Shown here: positions 1-13,595 of the stretch, piece after piece
Numbering within the stretch: position 1 is the stretch's first letter
Layout: the number at the start of each line of letters is the position of its first letter
Assembly (NCBI RefSeq): GCF_041146795.1
Contig: NC_135180.1
Location: forward strand, 35,386,294 to 35,450,293
From: Maylandia zebra
Lineage: Eukaryota > Chordata > Actinopteri > Cichliformes > Cichlidae
DNA length: 64,000 nt
Direction of reading: 5' to 3'
Position numbers and translations under genes: made by a program
The notes under the pieces: model-generated
Database searches by the model: none
Told to the model about the DNA's origin: nothing
What the model saw: the letters and a program-made list of their open reading frames with translations, nothing else

Positions 1-2072
1 TACACACGTACCCCTACTGGGAGCTTTGTAGTGTCGATGAAGCGTGACTCCAATGTTTGTTGTCCTTGAGCTCAAGCGTGGGTTCCCAGCGCAATTCTGT
101 CTCAACCACAACATCAACATAAAACTGACGGACCTCTGAGCCTCACTGCGACACACCGAGGTGGGCATCACATACATGTGTACTCCTATTCGCCCTATCA
201 GCCTAAATACGAACGGAGGGAGAAACTCTCAGACGGCTGGTTGGGATTTCTTTGCATCACCTTTCCTGGAAGCTGGAATTTGGGCCACTGCTGATGATGC
301 AATCAACCACAGAGGAGGCCGAACTAACATCTGTTTCTGCTCTCAGGCCCAGTTTGTTTAAAGTCTCTCCACCAAAACGGACCGGAGCCACCCATGAGTC
401 CTGTCATCTCCTGGGACAAACACGTACTACACGCCTGAACGCGCGACTCTGCGGCTGCTTTCATTGTTGTTATTCTCCGCAGAGTGGCGCGTAATTGCGC
501 TCAGCAGGCGACTGTTGACAAAAGCTTTTATTTTCTCCTCCATTAATCCGTTTATTTTTGCCATAAAAGCAAAGCTTACTCCGTCTGTTATCTGGCTGTT
601 TTCCCACAAGGTGGTTTCACGCTAATGCAGTTTGTGTCTGAGAGCTGATGGTGACTAATTTTCCATCTATCATTCGTGCCGTGGGTGTACATCCAGCCTG
701 CTTCTCCTTGGCTGATAACTCACAGCGATTATTGCTAAGTACAGTAAAGCAGACTTCATGTGAAACCCCAGGTGACGCAATGTGCGCTGTAACGAGTCTT
801 TAATGTTGAACAAACCCTTTTTTCTGGCTTTAGGTTTAACGTTACTGTTCCTCCCCCACCCGCTCATAAATGTCTGGAGGATAATAATCAAAAATATTCT
901 ATTTTTCTATTCTATTCTATTCTAAAATGCTGCCAAACTGAATGAAGGCGAACTCTAGTTAACTTCCCCTCTCTCCCTCCGTGCGCGTTATGTAACTGCA
1001 GCCTCTCAGATCATCCCATGTCCTCCTGAAGCCTTCCTGCAGCTGACTGATTGGTACCATTGGAGCAAATCGACACATGCAGCCACAGATACAGGTCCAG
1101 TCAGCTCTGACTGACCCACGAGGCTTTTGTTTTCAAGTATTAATAAACTTTAGCCGATATACATACATATTTTTTACAAAAACAAAACATCAGACTCTTA
1201 CAGCGAGTGTCTCCTGGCTGTGACCTCCACTCTTGGGTAGTAGTTTGCTCCTGAAGCAGCACATGTAGCAGTGACGTGCTATAAAATAGAGTAATATGTC
1301 AGCCTCCCCCGTCTGGGGGGGGGGGATGTCTAAGGCGCTTCTTCTGCAACACTTAATCTTCTTAGAAATTAGATCATCACGAGCCCAGATGGGGAGCGAT
1401 TGTCCAACATCGCCTATTCTGTCACTGCGCGGTGAGTCAGAGTTGACTGGTGGATGAAATAAGAGTCTGGCTGTATTGTGTCCCCAGAAAAAAAAGTATT
1501 TTAGAAATTAAATTCATTAAACACGCATAGCTTTACGTTGTTTATGACGTCAGGAGTCGGGGACACGTGCTGAAACCTTTATTTTTAAACACTGCGTTCC
1601 TTCAGATTTGTCTGCTCGTTGAGCCAAACTGCGCAGGCAGCGCACGCTGAAACTAAAGGGAGTGCCTCTCAGAAAACACACACACATGTTCATAAATAAA
1701 ATCACACACTGCTTCATTCTTCTTATTTTTGTTACACAAAACTACAAATCTCCTCAAAGTGTAATCTATGACCACAAATCAACAGCTGACCACACAAAAA
1801 AAAGATAAAATAAAGTGATTTATCTGATATGTACCTACAGTTCCGTCATTCTCCGGGAAATAAACCCACTCTTCTAGTTTGGTTGTAAAATCCACCGACA
1901 CAGGGCTGAGGTGCAGGGCAGGTAAACCTCTTAGTGACGGCTGATTACTGTCTCTTGAGCGCTCTGAGCGGAGAAAGTAAACTGGTCACCTCTTCGTCCC
2001 TTACAGGAGTCAAGTCTGCAGCACTGAGCAGGGAATGCTTCCGGTCATGAATTTCAAAATAAGGTAATCCTC
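1..2072. other. Gene-free stretch at left edge
   Basis: I see no exon-like reading frame with homology I recognise on either strand. The short open frames (for example 161-361 and 252-494) have no conserved motif and no convincing splice signals. There is a short (ATTCT)n tract near 893-924 and a G-run at about 1314-1325. An upstream regulatory region of an unseen neighbour is possible but not shown. Confidence 0.5.
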
Positions 2073-2080
2073 CTCTAAAG

Positions 2081-2398
2081 CAGCGGTCCCCAACCCCCGG
2101 GCCTCGGACCGGTACCGGTCCGTGAGTAGTTTGGTACCGGGCCGCGAGAGTTGAGGCTCAGGTGTAAAATGTATGGTTTTCAGGGTTTTTATCGGTTTTC
2201 AGCGTTATTTTGTTATCGTTTTTATTGTTAACTCTGTTTTCCTAGGTCTTTTCATGTGTGTTATGAATAAATCTTTTTTTCGATACTGGTTCTAGTTTTA
2301 TTTTGTTATATTTATCCGAGACACCTTAAAGGCCGGTCCGTGAAAATATTGTCGGGCATAAACCGGTCCGTGGCGCAAAAAAAGGTTGGGGACCGCTG
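2081..2398. mobile_element. Non-autonomous hAT-like DNA transposon, 318 bp
   Basis: The element starts CAGCGGTCCCCAACC and ends with the exact reverse complement GGTTGGGGACCGCTG, a perfect 15-bp terminal inverted repeat. It is flanked by a perfect 8-bp direct repeat CTCTAAAG at 2073-2080 and 2399-2406, the target-site duplication length of hAT transposons. The interior has no transposase reading frame. It carries several short GGTCCG/CCGGTCCG-type subterminal repeats. Perfect termini and duplication suggest a fairly recent insertion. Confidence 0.92.
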
Positions 2399-2406
2399 CT
2401 CTAAAG

Positions 2407-5400
2407 CGCTGTCGCATTTTGTATCACCCACCACCCTTGGACTCAGTGGGGACACTAAATAAATAAATAAATAAAAAGAACTAAGGCAGTATAAAATAAC
2501 CTTAAACGTGATATTTAATCTTGAACATTTTTTTAAATAAGTTACTTGTTTTATAAAATATAAATATAAAAATAGCCCTGTCTTTGAGAATCACTTTGAT
2601 AATGAACCCATTTAACGCCTTTTAATCAACACAGAACTCATTTTGGCAAAAACGAGTGTGGGCTTTTATTTTTTAAAGGTAAAGATTAGCTTCCGGTGGC
2701 ACTGAAGGCGCAGACGCCGTGATTAATAAACTGTTACATGAGCACGTGGGACTGAAACCACCAGAACTTCTCAGATAACACACGAGCGACAGTGTTAATC
2801 ATACAAATGACCGTGAAAGAGCAGCGAAGCCGCCGAGACACTGAGGCGATGAAACACCTCTTTGATCTACAGGTGCGAAACCATAAAAGGTCACAGGTCA
2901 CATGGTGAGAATTAGCCTACTATCAGGACGTAGATCCCAGTTTATGACTTCTTTACTGCAGAATGAACTCGTTCATATTTAATTGATCAGTAATTAAATC
3001 ATCCCCACTGACCCAGAGTGAAACTGAGCAGTTTACTGACCATCTGTTCACTTTAACCAGCCAATTACAGAGCTCTCTTACTGTTGATCTCCTGATGTGA
3101 CAGACTGTGTGGAGGTGATGAGGGTACTGCTCTTTAATTTGATTAGCAGCAGGCGCGAAACCACAGACCTGCTGCTTTGCAGTCAGCAGCCAGCCTGATG
3201 CAGAGTGATTCAGAAAACAGAGCAGGTCTCTCGGATGCCTCACCAGACTTTGTTTAGTGTTCATAAAGAAAAATATGGTGAGACGTTTGGAGAGCTGTGA
3301 GCTGCATTCAAAATCTCAGCAATTCACCCTGCAGTTTCTTTTTTTTTTTAGTTGAGCACAGAAGATAAATGCTGTCTGTATTAATCTGTTTAGACATCAT
3401 CGTGCTGTTAGGTTGGGAAATATATCTGACTCAAGGAATGCGACTCACTTAAAAATATCACGACAGAAAAACATTTTGCTTCTGCTCAACTTGGTTCTGT
3501 AGTATATGAAGTTATCACAGAGTTTTTGTGTACGTGACTTCATATACCGACGGCTAACGGTTATGTTAATGTCATATATCCTTCTGTTGTATCTAGGTCA
3601 GTGAAATAAACATTTATCCTGTTGTCTCCACAGAGCTATAAAGTCTCAGCATTACAGGGAATAATTATGCATTTTAATTGGCCTTCAGTTTATTTTACTG
3701 CTGGAGCACAAAATTTGGAGGCACAGTCTGGTGCTCCCAACAGCATTGGTGCTGGGCATAATTGCTGCAAAGTAATGAGGACTCAACAAATGGAGAATGC
3801 AGACGTTTGCTGTTCGCAGGTCAGATTGCAGACACATCTTGTTTACAGCTCCTGAAGGACGCCTGCAAGGCAAATTAAACCCATTCCCTCTTTGCTCATC
3901 CACTCGAGTGTGCTTTGAGCCCTTCTGCAAAGAAACGCTGGCGTCTTTTCCGCTGAAGCAGCATCACACAATAAAACTGCACACGTGCAGAACAACCTCC
4001 AAAGCACGGGAGATGTTACTTTGGGGATTTGAGGTTTCATTGTGTGCGTTTCTGGAAGCGCTTCATCTTCTTCTGTGACACACAGGGAAGCAAAAAGGGT
4101 CCCAGAAGTTCAGCAGCGGTTAAATCTCAAGGTTTTCGGTGGAATTCCTCAAAGCGAGACCAAAACGACTCTAGCTTTATCTCGCTTGCCCACTGTATTA
4201 CTCTCACTCGCTATCTGCAAGTGTTTGAAGGCGTGTGGAATGTGTAAACTAGATAAGCAAAGAATTACACAAGATGTGGTTAGATCACTGAATCGCAAAC
4301 ACACACAGATTTATGACATCACCTAAGTAATTCAAGATGTAATCAGGGCAGTATGGGGTGGGTCCATCTGCAGATCCATGAGACCACTATCATTTGTCTC
4401 TCCCTGACACACACACACATACAAATGCACAGGCCGCCAGGCCCCCCAGGTGCTGCCCCATGCAGAGACCCCCTGAGAGGTTGGTGTTTCTCCACTTCTT
4501 AAACACAAAGTCGGGGGTGGAGGTTTGTGTTTGCATTCAATAACAGAGCTTAACCCCAAAGCAAGGACGAGTGTGAGGTCTGTTTAAGTTATTCATGTGA
4601 GAACAAAAACAAGAAGGCTATTAAATTAAATCTAAAACTATGAATTGCTTTCATATGAAGCGTTCTGCTTTGTTTTTTGCCTGCAGTTCGTTAAGAGAGG
4701 GAAGAGAAACAAGAAGCAGAATTGCAGGAAGAAGGAAAAAGGTTGCATTTCCTCACGCTCTGGAACATGGCACCACGTTGGTCCTGGAAGGCGATGCTGG
4801 CAGGCAGGAGCACAGTCAGGGCCAGCCTGTCCTCTCTTATTGTTGGTTATTATGCAAGAGGCTAACTCAGCCAGGTGGAATTAATCTGTCCCCACGAGAC
4901 ACAGATTTCACAATAAAAGACCTGAGATTAAGTTCCAGTGTCGAGTCATCTCAAGACTCACTTCCCAGGAAGATTACTTTCTGTTACACACAATTAAATC
5001 TCCATAAAACTCATTTAAATGTAGATTCTGATCATTTAGTATAAATAATACATATCTGCTGAAGTTACACAATATTTTTAGTCTACAGTATAAAATTTAG
5101 CTCCCATGGTTAGTTTCAAGTTCATTATTTAAGATTTGTATTGATGTGAAATGAACAGTGCTACTTAACATCTGCTCATTTATTCTTGTCCTATTAGCGC
5201 TTGAGTCAGTGTGTCTTTTTTATCTGTATTAGCTTCCTGAAGTACTTCAGATAAACCCAGAAAGCCATAAATCTCAAAAATGCTGTAGCCTCACTGGTCT
5301 TAACCCACACAGTCCAGCATGCAGCCCTGCAGTGGCTCTTGGTGAGCGTAGGCGTGTACTTCCATTTCCGAGCAGCGAGAGTCACGAACAACATACAACG

Positions 5401-8061
5401 GAGACACAAAGTGACCTCATAGGCAGGAATTCTGGGAATCTGTGAGTAAATGAGCCTCCATGTGTTTCCATTTAGTTTGCAGTGATTGAAGCAAACTGCT
5501 GCTCCTCAGGGGTGATTGGCCGAAGGAAGAGGGAGAAAAAGAGGAAAATGAATCCTGGAAAACAGACGAGGAAAGGCAAAGAGAAGAGGAAGAAAGACAC
5601 CAGCTTTGAAATGAGGTAAAGGAAGTTAGTAATACTGACTTGGTTGGAAGTTAGAGGAGTCAATTTCAGATTATATTTACAAATTTCTTTGGAAATTTTA
5701 TCAAGCCTTAATAATTTAACGGTAATCTAAAAGATCAAACTGGAATTTTTAAAAGAAAAACACAAGTACACATTCATAAACACAAACACGAGAGACATAA
5801 ACAAGCCCTCTGAGTTTCAGCAGTGAGTTTCGGCCCTTGACAAAGATACGTCCACTGTGAGGACCTGCAGACTGGCCATTTCACATCTCTTTGCACGTGT
5901 TTCTGATTGTTTTGTGGATTTTCACTGCCTTTGTGGTCCTGTGTCTCTGGGTAAGGTGAGAGAAAATATCTCAGAAACTACAGGGTTTGAGATTTAATAT
6001 AAACAGTCATGTTCCTGATTAATCCTATGAAATATTTTGTTCCTCTAGCTCCAAACGCAGGACAGAATTTGCATTTATGTTGCATTTATTAGGTCAAAAA
6101 CCACTTTACAGCCACCTGGGTAACATCTATAACACTCGAAGCATTTAATGATGCTGGTTTCTCTTTATTACAATTCAATTCTTTCTTATATTCTTCCTGG
6201 CAACAACAACAATGCCTGTGGTTATTAACCCTGTATCACCAAGTCTATCATCTTTGATACACAAGCTTTTGAGACCTCTACATCATTCATGCATAAAATA
6301 CTGGATGTAACAAAAATGATACAAATTAAAACTGATATCTGCAAATTGATATTTTGTTTCTTTTTTACTTTTAATTTGTCTGAAGGTTCACAGTTAAACT
6401 TGATTTTAAAAATCAATACACGCTAGTTTACACCCAGCGTCACGGGTGGATGGACTGAATCTATAGGCGGACGCTCCAACGGTAGAATGTTGGTCGAAAT
6501 TTAACTTCGAGGGGATAAAAGCTTTTTCAAACTTTTTTTTTTGGGCAAAGCTAAGAAAGTTTTCAAGCTTTATTCATTTATTTAAAATGAAATGTGTCAG
6601 CTGAGCTTATAGATGCGGTTTTTATGTACCAGTCATTGTTGAAGATTATTTTCAGCTCCAAAATAACTGCCCTGATAATTAAAGTAGTCTCTCATGTGCT
6701 ATTGGAGGGAGCTTTGTGAAATTGATAACATGTAGATTGCATGAAAAAAAGGCTGACTCAGCCGCTGTGACGTCACCGGCTGTGTTGTAGACAGTTTGAG
6801 AGCCTTTAGTTTGGGATTTTGGTCATTGCCATATTTATCCAGCATCTGTTACGAACCATCATATCACAGTAAATGTAAGTCTGGTTTTTGCAGCGAATCG
6901 GTCATCGCGTGTAAAATAAAACAATACTGGAAAAACTGGATGCTTTAAAATGTGTTTAGTTCAACCAAATGCTGACACGAGGGCTGGATGTGAGGTCACT
7001 GCCTGCTCATCATGTAGTGACTTGTATCCACTTAGAGTATAAAATAAGCCTGTGGATAAACTACTATAAATATTTAAATCAACCTAATCTATCTGTTGTT
7101 GCAACACAGGAAGCCCCTTTGATAAATTATCTTGAACATCCTCAGACTGAAGACATAAAATATCAGAGAACAAGTAAATTCAGCAGTGAACAGTGCACCG
7201 CTCCTTTAAAAATAACCACATGGATCAAATTAGCCAGATAAAATCAGCTGGCGTGGCTTTGAACTGTGGGGAGTTAAGTTAAAGTGCTTCATGTGCCACT
7301 GGGCTTCCCTGCAGATTGACACTGTAAATGTCACGCCATTTTTCCAGCTGGGTTTCTCAGAGAGTCGCCCGGCGGTGGAAACCAAAACAGTGAATGATGT
7401 AAGAGGACTGAGGGCATGAAAACACAGGACACCGTAAATGTGTCACTGTGGCCTTAAAATATTCAGCTGTTAACATAAATGCTTGACAGAGACGTGCACG
7501 CTTACACAAATACATACGTTCACCTCGACAACTGCAGTGTGTCGTTGCATTAGACATAAACCTTGCTCCTCCAGCCTCTTCAGCCTCCTTCCTTTCCCAC
7601 AATGCTCTCCTCTTCTTTGGTCTCCCTGCGTTCCTCCCTCTCTCCCTGCACTCCTTCCTCTTTTCCCCCTCCTCTTCTCTGTCAAGGCTCAGAGGTCATG
7701 TGGAGGGTCAGAGCCCCCGCCCTCCTGGAACAAACACACCGAAATAAATAGCAGCAGAGAAAGAGAGGAAGGGAAGCGGCCGGATGATTGCTTTTCTACT
7801 TATCGCTGTGCCTGAATGAAGCAGGGAAACAGGCTGTACGTATGCGTCCAGAAATTCATTTTGAAATCTCGAAGGTGAGGATGTGTAGCATGGTGCTCAC
7901 TTCCTCACAGGGGTGTTTCAGGGTCGAAGTGCAATTCAGATGAGCTGGCAGAAGAAAGCTTGCCCGCTAGTGTCAACACACTTTTAAAATACTGGAAGTG
8001 CACTCAACAAAACTGGAGGTGTGTTGGTACAATTAAACACACAAAAGTCCTATTATTTCAT
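2407..8061. other. Gene-free stretch
   Basis: No supported gene. Open frames at 3622-4326 and 4640-5044 (both strands) lack recognisable domains and plausible exon borders and are treated as chance frames. The DNA is AT-rich with occasional short CA tracts. A polypyrimidine block lies near its right end (7565-7685). Confidence 0.5.
7565..7685. repeat. Polypyrimidine low-complexity tract
   Basis: About 120 bases are almost entirely C and T on the plus strand, with repeated CCTCC, CTTCC and TCTCC words. The resulting open frames on both strands (proline/serine-rich one way, lysine/arginine-rich the other) are composition artefacts. Such purine-pyrimidine asymmetric DNA can adopt H-DNA. Confidence 0.6.
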
Positions 8062-8386
8062 TTTTATTCATATATATCGCCAAATCACAACAACAGTCAC
8101 CTCGAAATGCTTTATGGTAAGATAAGATAAGATAAGAGGGTTCGAGTCTGACCTGCGGCCCCTTGCTGCATGTCTTCCCCTCTCTCTCTGCCCTCGCTTT
8201 CCTGTCCTTTCTCCACTGTATCTGTCAAATAAAGTTGTAAAAGGCCAAAAAAAAAAAAGGTAAGATAAAGAACCTAGTAGAGAGAAACCCCCAACAACCA
8301 CTGATAACCAAGCATTTGGTGACAGTGGGAAGGAAAAACTCTTTTAACAGGAAGGAAACCTCCAGCAGAACCAGGCTCAGGGAGGC
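8062..8386 (-). repeat. Dispersed fish repeat (family A), interrupted by a SINE
   Basis: The two parts, 8062-8115 and 8268-8386, together match, in reverse orientation, the repeat at 45885-46140. Shared blocks include GGAAGGAAAAACTC, AACAGGAAGGAAACCTCC and the terminal CAAATCACAACAACAGTC. A third copy is at 14915-15230. The family has the look of a non-LTR-derived or SINE-type element with a GAATT-rich tail. The copy is split by a nested SINE at 8126-8258. Confidence 0.75.
8126..8258 (+). mobile_element. 5'-truncated tRNA-type SINE with poly-A tail, nested
   Basis: A B-box-like GGTTCGAGTCT lies near the 5' end (8139-8149), followed by a pyrimidine-rich body and AATAAAG. The element ends in a poly-A tail at 8246-8258. 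A 10-bp target-site duplication GGTAAGATAA flanks it at 8116-8125 and 8259-8268, inside the family A repeat. This is direct evidence of LINE-machinery retroposition into an older repeat. The 5' A-box part appears to be missing or replaced by the short GATAA repeats. Confidence 0.8.
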
Positions 8387-11300
8387 ATGCGTTTAATTAC
8401 ATTAAAGGAACAAACACCACAAAGACGGCTGATAGACACAGTTCAGATTTTAAAATGAGTTTATGCTTGAGCTTATCACACTGGCACTCAGGGGTTAAAA
8501 GTGACATCACAGCTGACACGTGCGGCCGTTTTGCCTCATGCACCTCGATCATCAAGACAGTTGTTGCTGTTTTTCCTAAACCAGCACTGATGCTGTTTTT
8601 TCTGAGTTGCAATCATGAGGCGTATGCTGCAGTAAGTCTGGTTCTGAGGTGCCATTAAAATCGTTTATGGGGCTGCGGTGACATCACAGTTTATGTGAGC
8701 GTTCACCAGTATCAGCCATATTCGCTGTTTGCCTTGCGGCCTAGATGGCGCTCTCCTGTAGGCACTATTTACTAATCACTACACCTGAAGCACTCATCAA
8801 AGCAGACTAATGCATGGGTTCAAGCCTTAATGTAAATTAAATAAGTGAGTTATATAGTTAAAAAAATCTCCCATTCACTAGAGACCAAAACTGCAGTTGT
8901 TTATTTCTGGGATTTTTACCATTACGGAGTTTTGGAGTCAGCCTTATGTGGCCATTAGAGGAACTGGAATTCTGAAGTAGCCTCATTTTTTACAGAACTT
9001 ACAGATTTTCAATCTATCGATGCAAAAAAACTTTCCAGCTTTCCAGTTTCCAAGTTTTCTCATCTAACATTCGGCTGAAAAATAAATAGGTGGATTTCCC
9101 AAAATATCAAACATTTCCTTTGAGGTTCAGTTCAAGGGTTAAGGTCAATTAGTTTCATGTTAGCGGCAGGTTCAGGGGCTATATGAAGAGTAGTCGAGTT
9201 TACAGTCCAAACACGTGTGTTTATATGCGAGTGATTGACAGACAGCATAAACCTGGGAACCTCAATAGTTGAAATACAAGACAAACAAACATCCAGCATG
9301 CTTTGTTGGTCCTGGAACGTTTCCAGGGCAGCTAAGGTGTGTGTTTGTGTGTGAAGCGTAGGAAAAGCAGAGGAAGCTTTAAAACAGTCACCAATGTTTA
9401 TCTTGTAAAACATCAGGCCTGAGAAGCAACCGGTGCTTATGTGCATGTGCTAAATCCAGCGTATGTGTGTGCATGTCTGTGTGTGTTTGTGTCATTTGGA
9501 TTAAGAAGTGTGTATCTCCATTCTTAAGAAACATCCAACAGAGGCGAGTCCAAAGTCCGGTGCCAATGTTTACTGCACTGTCTGTTTAAGTGTGTGTTTG
9601 TATGTGTGTATTTCTGCGTGCGTGAGCGCGGTTCTGGGAACACGCCAGCTGTGGATAGCTACTTTTAAATTTGGCCTGTGGACTGGTTCAGTTTGCTCCA
9701 CAACAGGAAGTTGAGATGTTGATGTTGGGAGTCTCTGGGAACGGAGGCCTCGTGCAACACTACAAGCTGTGCCGACGTCATCTGAAACGATTCCCCGGAG
9801 TTTAATAAAAGTCGGTGAGCTGCAGCTCCGTTTGAGGAATGTGTGTTCAAGCCTCTGAAATGTGTTCACGTAGCTTTGGCAGCTTTCTGAATGGCAGGTC
9901 GTGCTGTCATCTTCATTTAAAAAATATTTTAATTGGTTCGTTTTCCTGCTCTTACCAGAAAACTTAGCTGAAGATGATTGTGTTAAATGGTTTAGGGTCA
10001 TTCAAAGCTACTGTGTGTATTTTCCATCGGCATGCTGCGGCATGCTTTAACAACGCCGAGGCATTCTTTGCTCAGGCGATATCGTCCTGATCGCGCAATC
10101 AGACAAACTAGAGTCATGAACACTTGGGTGAAAAAAAATAACATCAGCTACCCGCTTTATATTCCAGTCAGACACATGGGACATTTTTCACAAATGTAAT
10201 TTAAGATTTTAATGTAATAATTACTACAAATAAATCTTAAGCAGATGAGAATCATTGATATTTCTATGTTTTGGGTCTTAAAATGATTTAATGAACCTCT
10301 AGGCTTGAAAAATAAGGCCAGCGTGGAAGGGCCAAAAACAGCACTTCCTCTTTGAGGCTGACTTCCAACGTGTGATGACGCCCATGTTGAAATACTACTT
10401 TACAGCTGAAATAAATTTGTTTATATTCTGGTGGAAAATTTGTTTCTTCCTTCATAAAAACTGTGCAGTGCAAATATTTTTATAACTCATCCAGGCTGTC
10501 AAGTGACAAGTGTTTTGATCCAAGAAGGCGTAGTTCTCTGCTGATTAACAGAGGTGTGTGTCTGTGCATCCATCTGTGGAGGGCTGCTTGCTAATCAAGT
10601 TCGCTAGCGTTACCTGTTAGCTTCACACGCCACCCTTTTGTCCAAAAATGGCACCTTCGACTTCCATTAACTAACACCGTAGCAGCAAAAACACAAACGC
10701 TGAGTCTAAAACCAATGGTGACGTCACCGTGGCGATAGCCATCTTACATATACAGTCGGTAAGTGGGTGTATTTATTTACGAGCTTTTTCTCCTTCAGTG
10801 ATTCACACGTATACGGCAACTATATACAGCCTAGACCTGCTGAAGTCTGCTCCATCCATACTTTGGCTTCCCTCACCTCCATGCGAGGGTCAAACCATCA
10901 TACCTGTGATTTGACAAAGCATTCATCATCCTGAGCCACAGCAACCCAGACAAGATGACACTGGGAAAAATAGCACATTTAAACTGTTTCAGGCAGTGAC
11001 ACGTCCTGCACTGGAAGTAACAAAGGTTCTTTTCCCCTGTTTTCCAGTTTTTCTTCCACAGGTTTATAAAGGTGACGTTTAGTAGTCCTTGTACCCGACC
11101 ATTTTCAGGTGAATGTTTCTTTTGCTCATTAAGCCACTCAACACTGATCTATGAATCATTTAAGGATCAAAAAAGACACCTAACATAAAGAACCAATTTT
11201 AAACTGTATCTTTAGACACTTTGTTACTTTGTCATGAAAACATTTGTTCCATTTCCTCCTGCTGAATCCATGAAAATGCCACCGATAACAGGTCGGCAGG

Positions 11301-12367
11301 TATAAAATTCTGTTTTTGTACTGACGGGGTGATTTACTTTAGCCTTAAAGGTCCAGATGAAAGACAATACTCGGTTAACTTTCCTCCTGTTTCAGCCGAG
11401 GTGCATGGTGACACACTTTCAGACAGTTTGTATCACAGGCTTAAATTTTAGGACATCACAAAACTTCACGAGGAAAAGTCTACATTAAAAACAGGATCTT
11501 ATTTTGAAAACATCCAGCCCCTGATTCTCAAGACATCTGCGCTGCATTGCACAGACTCTGTTGACTGTCCCTTTCTAAATAAACAGTCTAATAAACTATC
11601 TCAGATTACACTCAGGGTTTTGGCTTAATAACTTTTAGATGTTTACATATTTGCTGAAAACATACTCCAGGATTTTATATCTCTAAGAGCTCTCTCCCAA
11701 AATCCGCACAGCATTTGAAGAATGACATTAAATGTCAGTTTCAGGATGGTTATCAGTGTAGAGAGGAAAACGTTTTTCTTTTTTCAGACTCTGGCCGGGC
11801 TGAGAATGTGATGTTCCTTTTGGCTCTGACAGGAAAGCACAGCATTGTTTAGTTGCACAAGCGATCCATCATGGAGGAGGAATGGGACCAGTACAGAGGA
11901 TGAAGAGGAAAACGGAAGGAGATATGAAAAGAGTTTGTTTTGATGGCAGCAAGGACAGTGACCATCAAACCATGAACTGTAGTAACCTGAGCACAAGGAA
12001 AGAAAGAGAGAAAGGAAAGAAAATGAGGAAAATAAAAAGGACAAGGGAGGAAAGTAAATTTTTAAAAAGGAAAAGAAAGGAGGAGTCTTCCCAGGATGGG
12101 AGCAGCAATGGGAGGAATTTTTTTTTTTACACCAGGCACAGGAAGCGGCGTAAATGTTTATCTTGTGGGGACCAGTTTGGAGTTATAGACCTTTGGAAGG
12201 CTTCCCACTTTCTGCCTTCAAACTGCTGTTTGAGGGTTAGGACCTGGTTCCTGGGTTCAGGTAAGAAAGAGTTTTAGGTCAGGCTTAGGGTAAAGGTTCG
12301 GGTCAGGCATGCATTGTGGAGAGTTAGGATAAGAGGCTAGAAGAGCCTAGGGAATGCAGTATGACTG

Positions 12368-12370
<3 letters not shown>
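8387..12370. other. Gene-free stretch
   Basis: No supported gene. The purine-rich plus-strand frame at 11882-12277 (131 codons, lysine-rich) has no domain and lies in low-complexity GA-rich DNA. A CTCF-like motif is at 8738-8751. Confidence 0.45.
8738..8751 (+). promoter_or_regulatory. CTCF-like motif
   Basis: GGCCTAGATGGCGC fits the core CTCF consensus CCASYAGRKGGCRS except at its first three positions. All CTCF-like motifs found in the window have the same orientation. Occupancy cannot be judged from sequence. Confidence 0.3.

Positions 12371-12439
<69 letters not shown>
12371..12439 (+). repeat. (GT)n microsatellite
   Basis: An uninterrupted GT dinucleotide run of about 34 units. The overlapping polyhistidine/threonine frame on the minus strand is an artefact of the repeat. 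Confidence 0.98.
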
Positions 12440-12440
<1 letters not shown>

Positions 12441-13345
12441 ATCAAGGCCTCGTGGGAACTGCAAACTTGACAATCCCAGACTCTTAGTTTGATGAAGTGG
12501 GGGCTAAATGCTGTTATCTCACACACACTCTCACCCTTATGCAAAACAACATAACATACATGTGCTCAGGCTCTCAGTTCTCCTTGAAGTCTGATCGTTT
12601 GTTTGTTTGTTGGTTGGTTTGTTTTTCAGATAATGTGTTAAATCAATCAGCTGTTGATTTCATCATCTCACATTATCCGCCTGTAAAGTCCAAGTCCCAG
12701 TTAGATATCGCTGACAGCATCAGGAGCAGAGTTCCCACGACACTCTGGGGGGTCTAAAGGTCTCCATAATAATCCAGCAGTCTTTAAAAACATCTAAGTG
12801 GAGGCTTCACAGACAGAAGCAACCAAAACATCAGGACCACTGTAGTCAAAGGGACGTCGTTATTTCCATCTGCATATACATGATTCTGTTTTTCCATGTG
12901 CACATGTGGAAAGCGTGAGTCCGAAAGTAGCATCAAGATCCCAGCACCGAACAGAGCAGGCCTCAGTGGCAACAAGTCAGATATGGCATCCAGGGAGGAG
13001 GTGGGTTGCAAAGTAGCTTCACGTTCACTATACAAACAGACACACTTATGCAGACAGACACATTTGTGGAACCATAAATTACGCTTAAAGCAGCTTGAAC
13101 AGCTCCACCTGTATGTCTACCAATTGGATCTGTTGAAGGGTATCAGCTGAGCCATCAGCTGATGTTGGTAGGAATTGGCTGAAATGGACGGTGTGGTCCA
13201 GAAGTAACACAATTCTGCATGAAAACATGCAGAATTGCAGGGTTTCTTTCGTCCACATGTCGCGTTCATTCAAGGTAATTCAATCAGAACATACAGTGAG
13301 TATTTCCAGCACTCAAGGTTCTTTGTACTGTAAGTTAAAGACCTT
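12440..13345. other. Gene-free stretch
   Basis: No supported gene. A small perfect hairpin, AATTCTGCATG with a 4-base AAAA loop and its complement, is at 13211-13236. Confidence 0.45.
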
Positions 13346-13591
13346 TGTTACGTCCCTCTGCAGCTTCTAATAGTCTCAGTGTTTTCAGCTGGTGCTAATT
13401 GGCCACACCTAGTCAGGTGTGGATAGAAGCATACCTGAGGCAAGCTTCCCGGCAGTGCACTAGTCTTTGCCTTGGTGGCACCAGCCATTTTAGCCAACCT
13501 GGTTTTCCATTTTAGGATGAAACCTCTTCTCACCCACACTCTGTTATTCATCTCTGTTTTTATGTTGCGGCTTTTGAGCCGGGTCGTAACA
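13346..13591 (+). repeat. 5' long terminal repeat
   Basis: 246 bp from TGTTACG to CGTAACA. Its last 35 bases recur at 14304-14338. The right border is set by the adjacent primer-binding site and the left border by the ACCTT target duplication. Confidence 0.85.
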
Positions 13592-13595
13592 TAAG

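Noticed and set aside
4640..5044. 134-codon open frame
   Set aside because: No recognisable motif, no splice or conservation support; length is within chance for 64 kb of vertebrate DNA.
11882..12277. 131-codon lysine-rich open frame on the plus strand
   Set aside because: Lies in GA-rich low-complexity DNA, has no domain and no plausible gene context.
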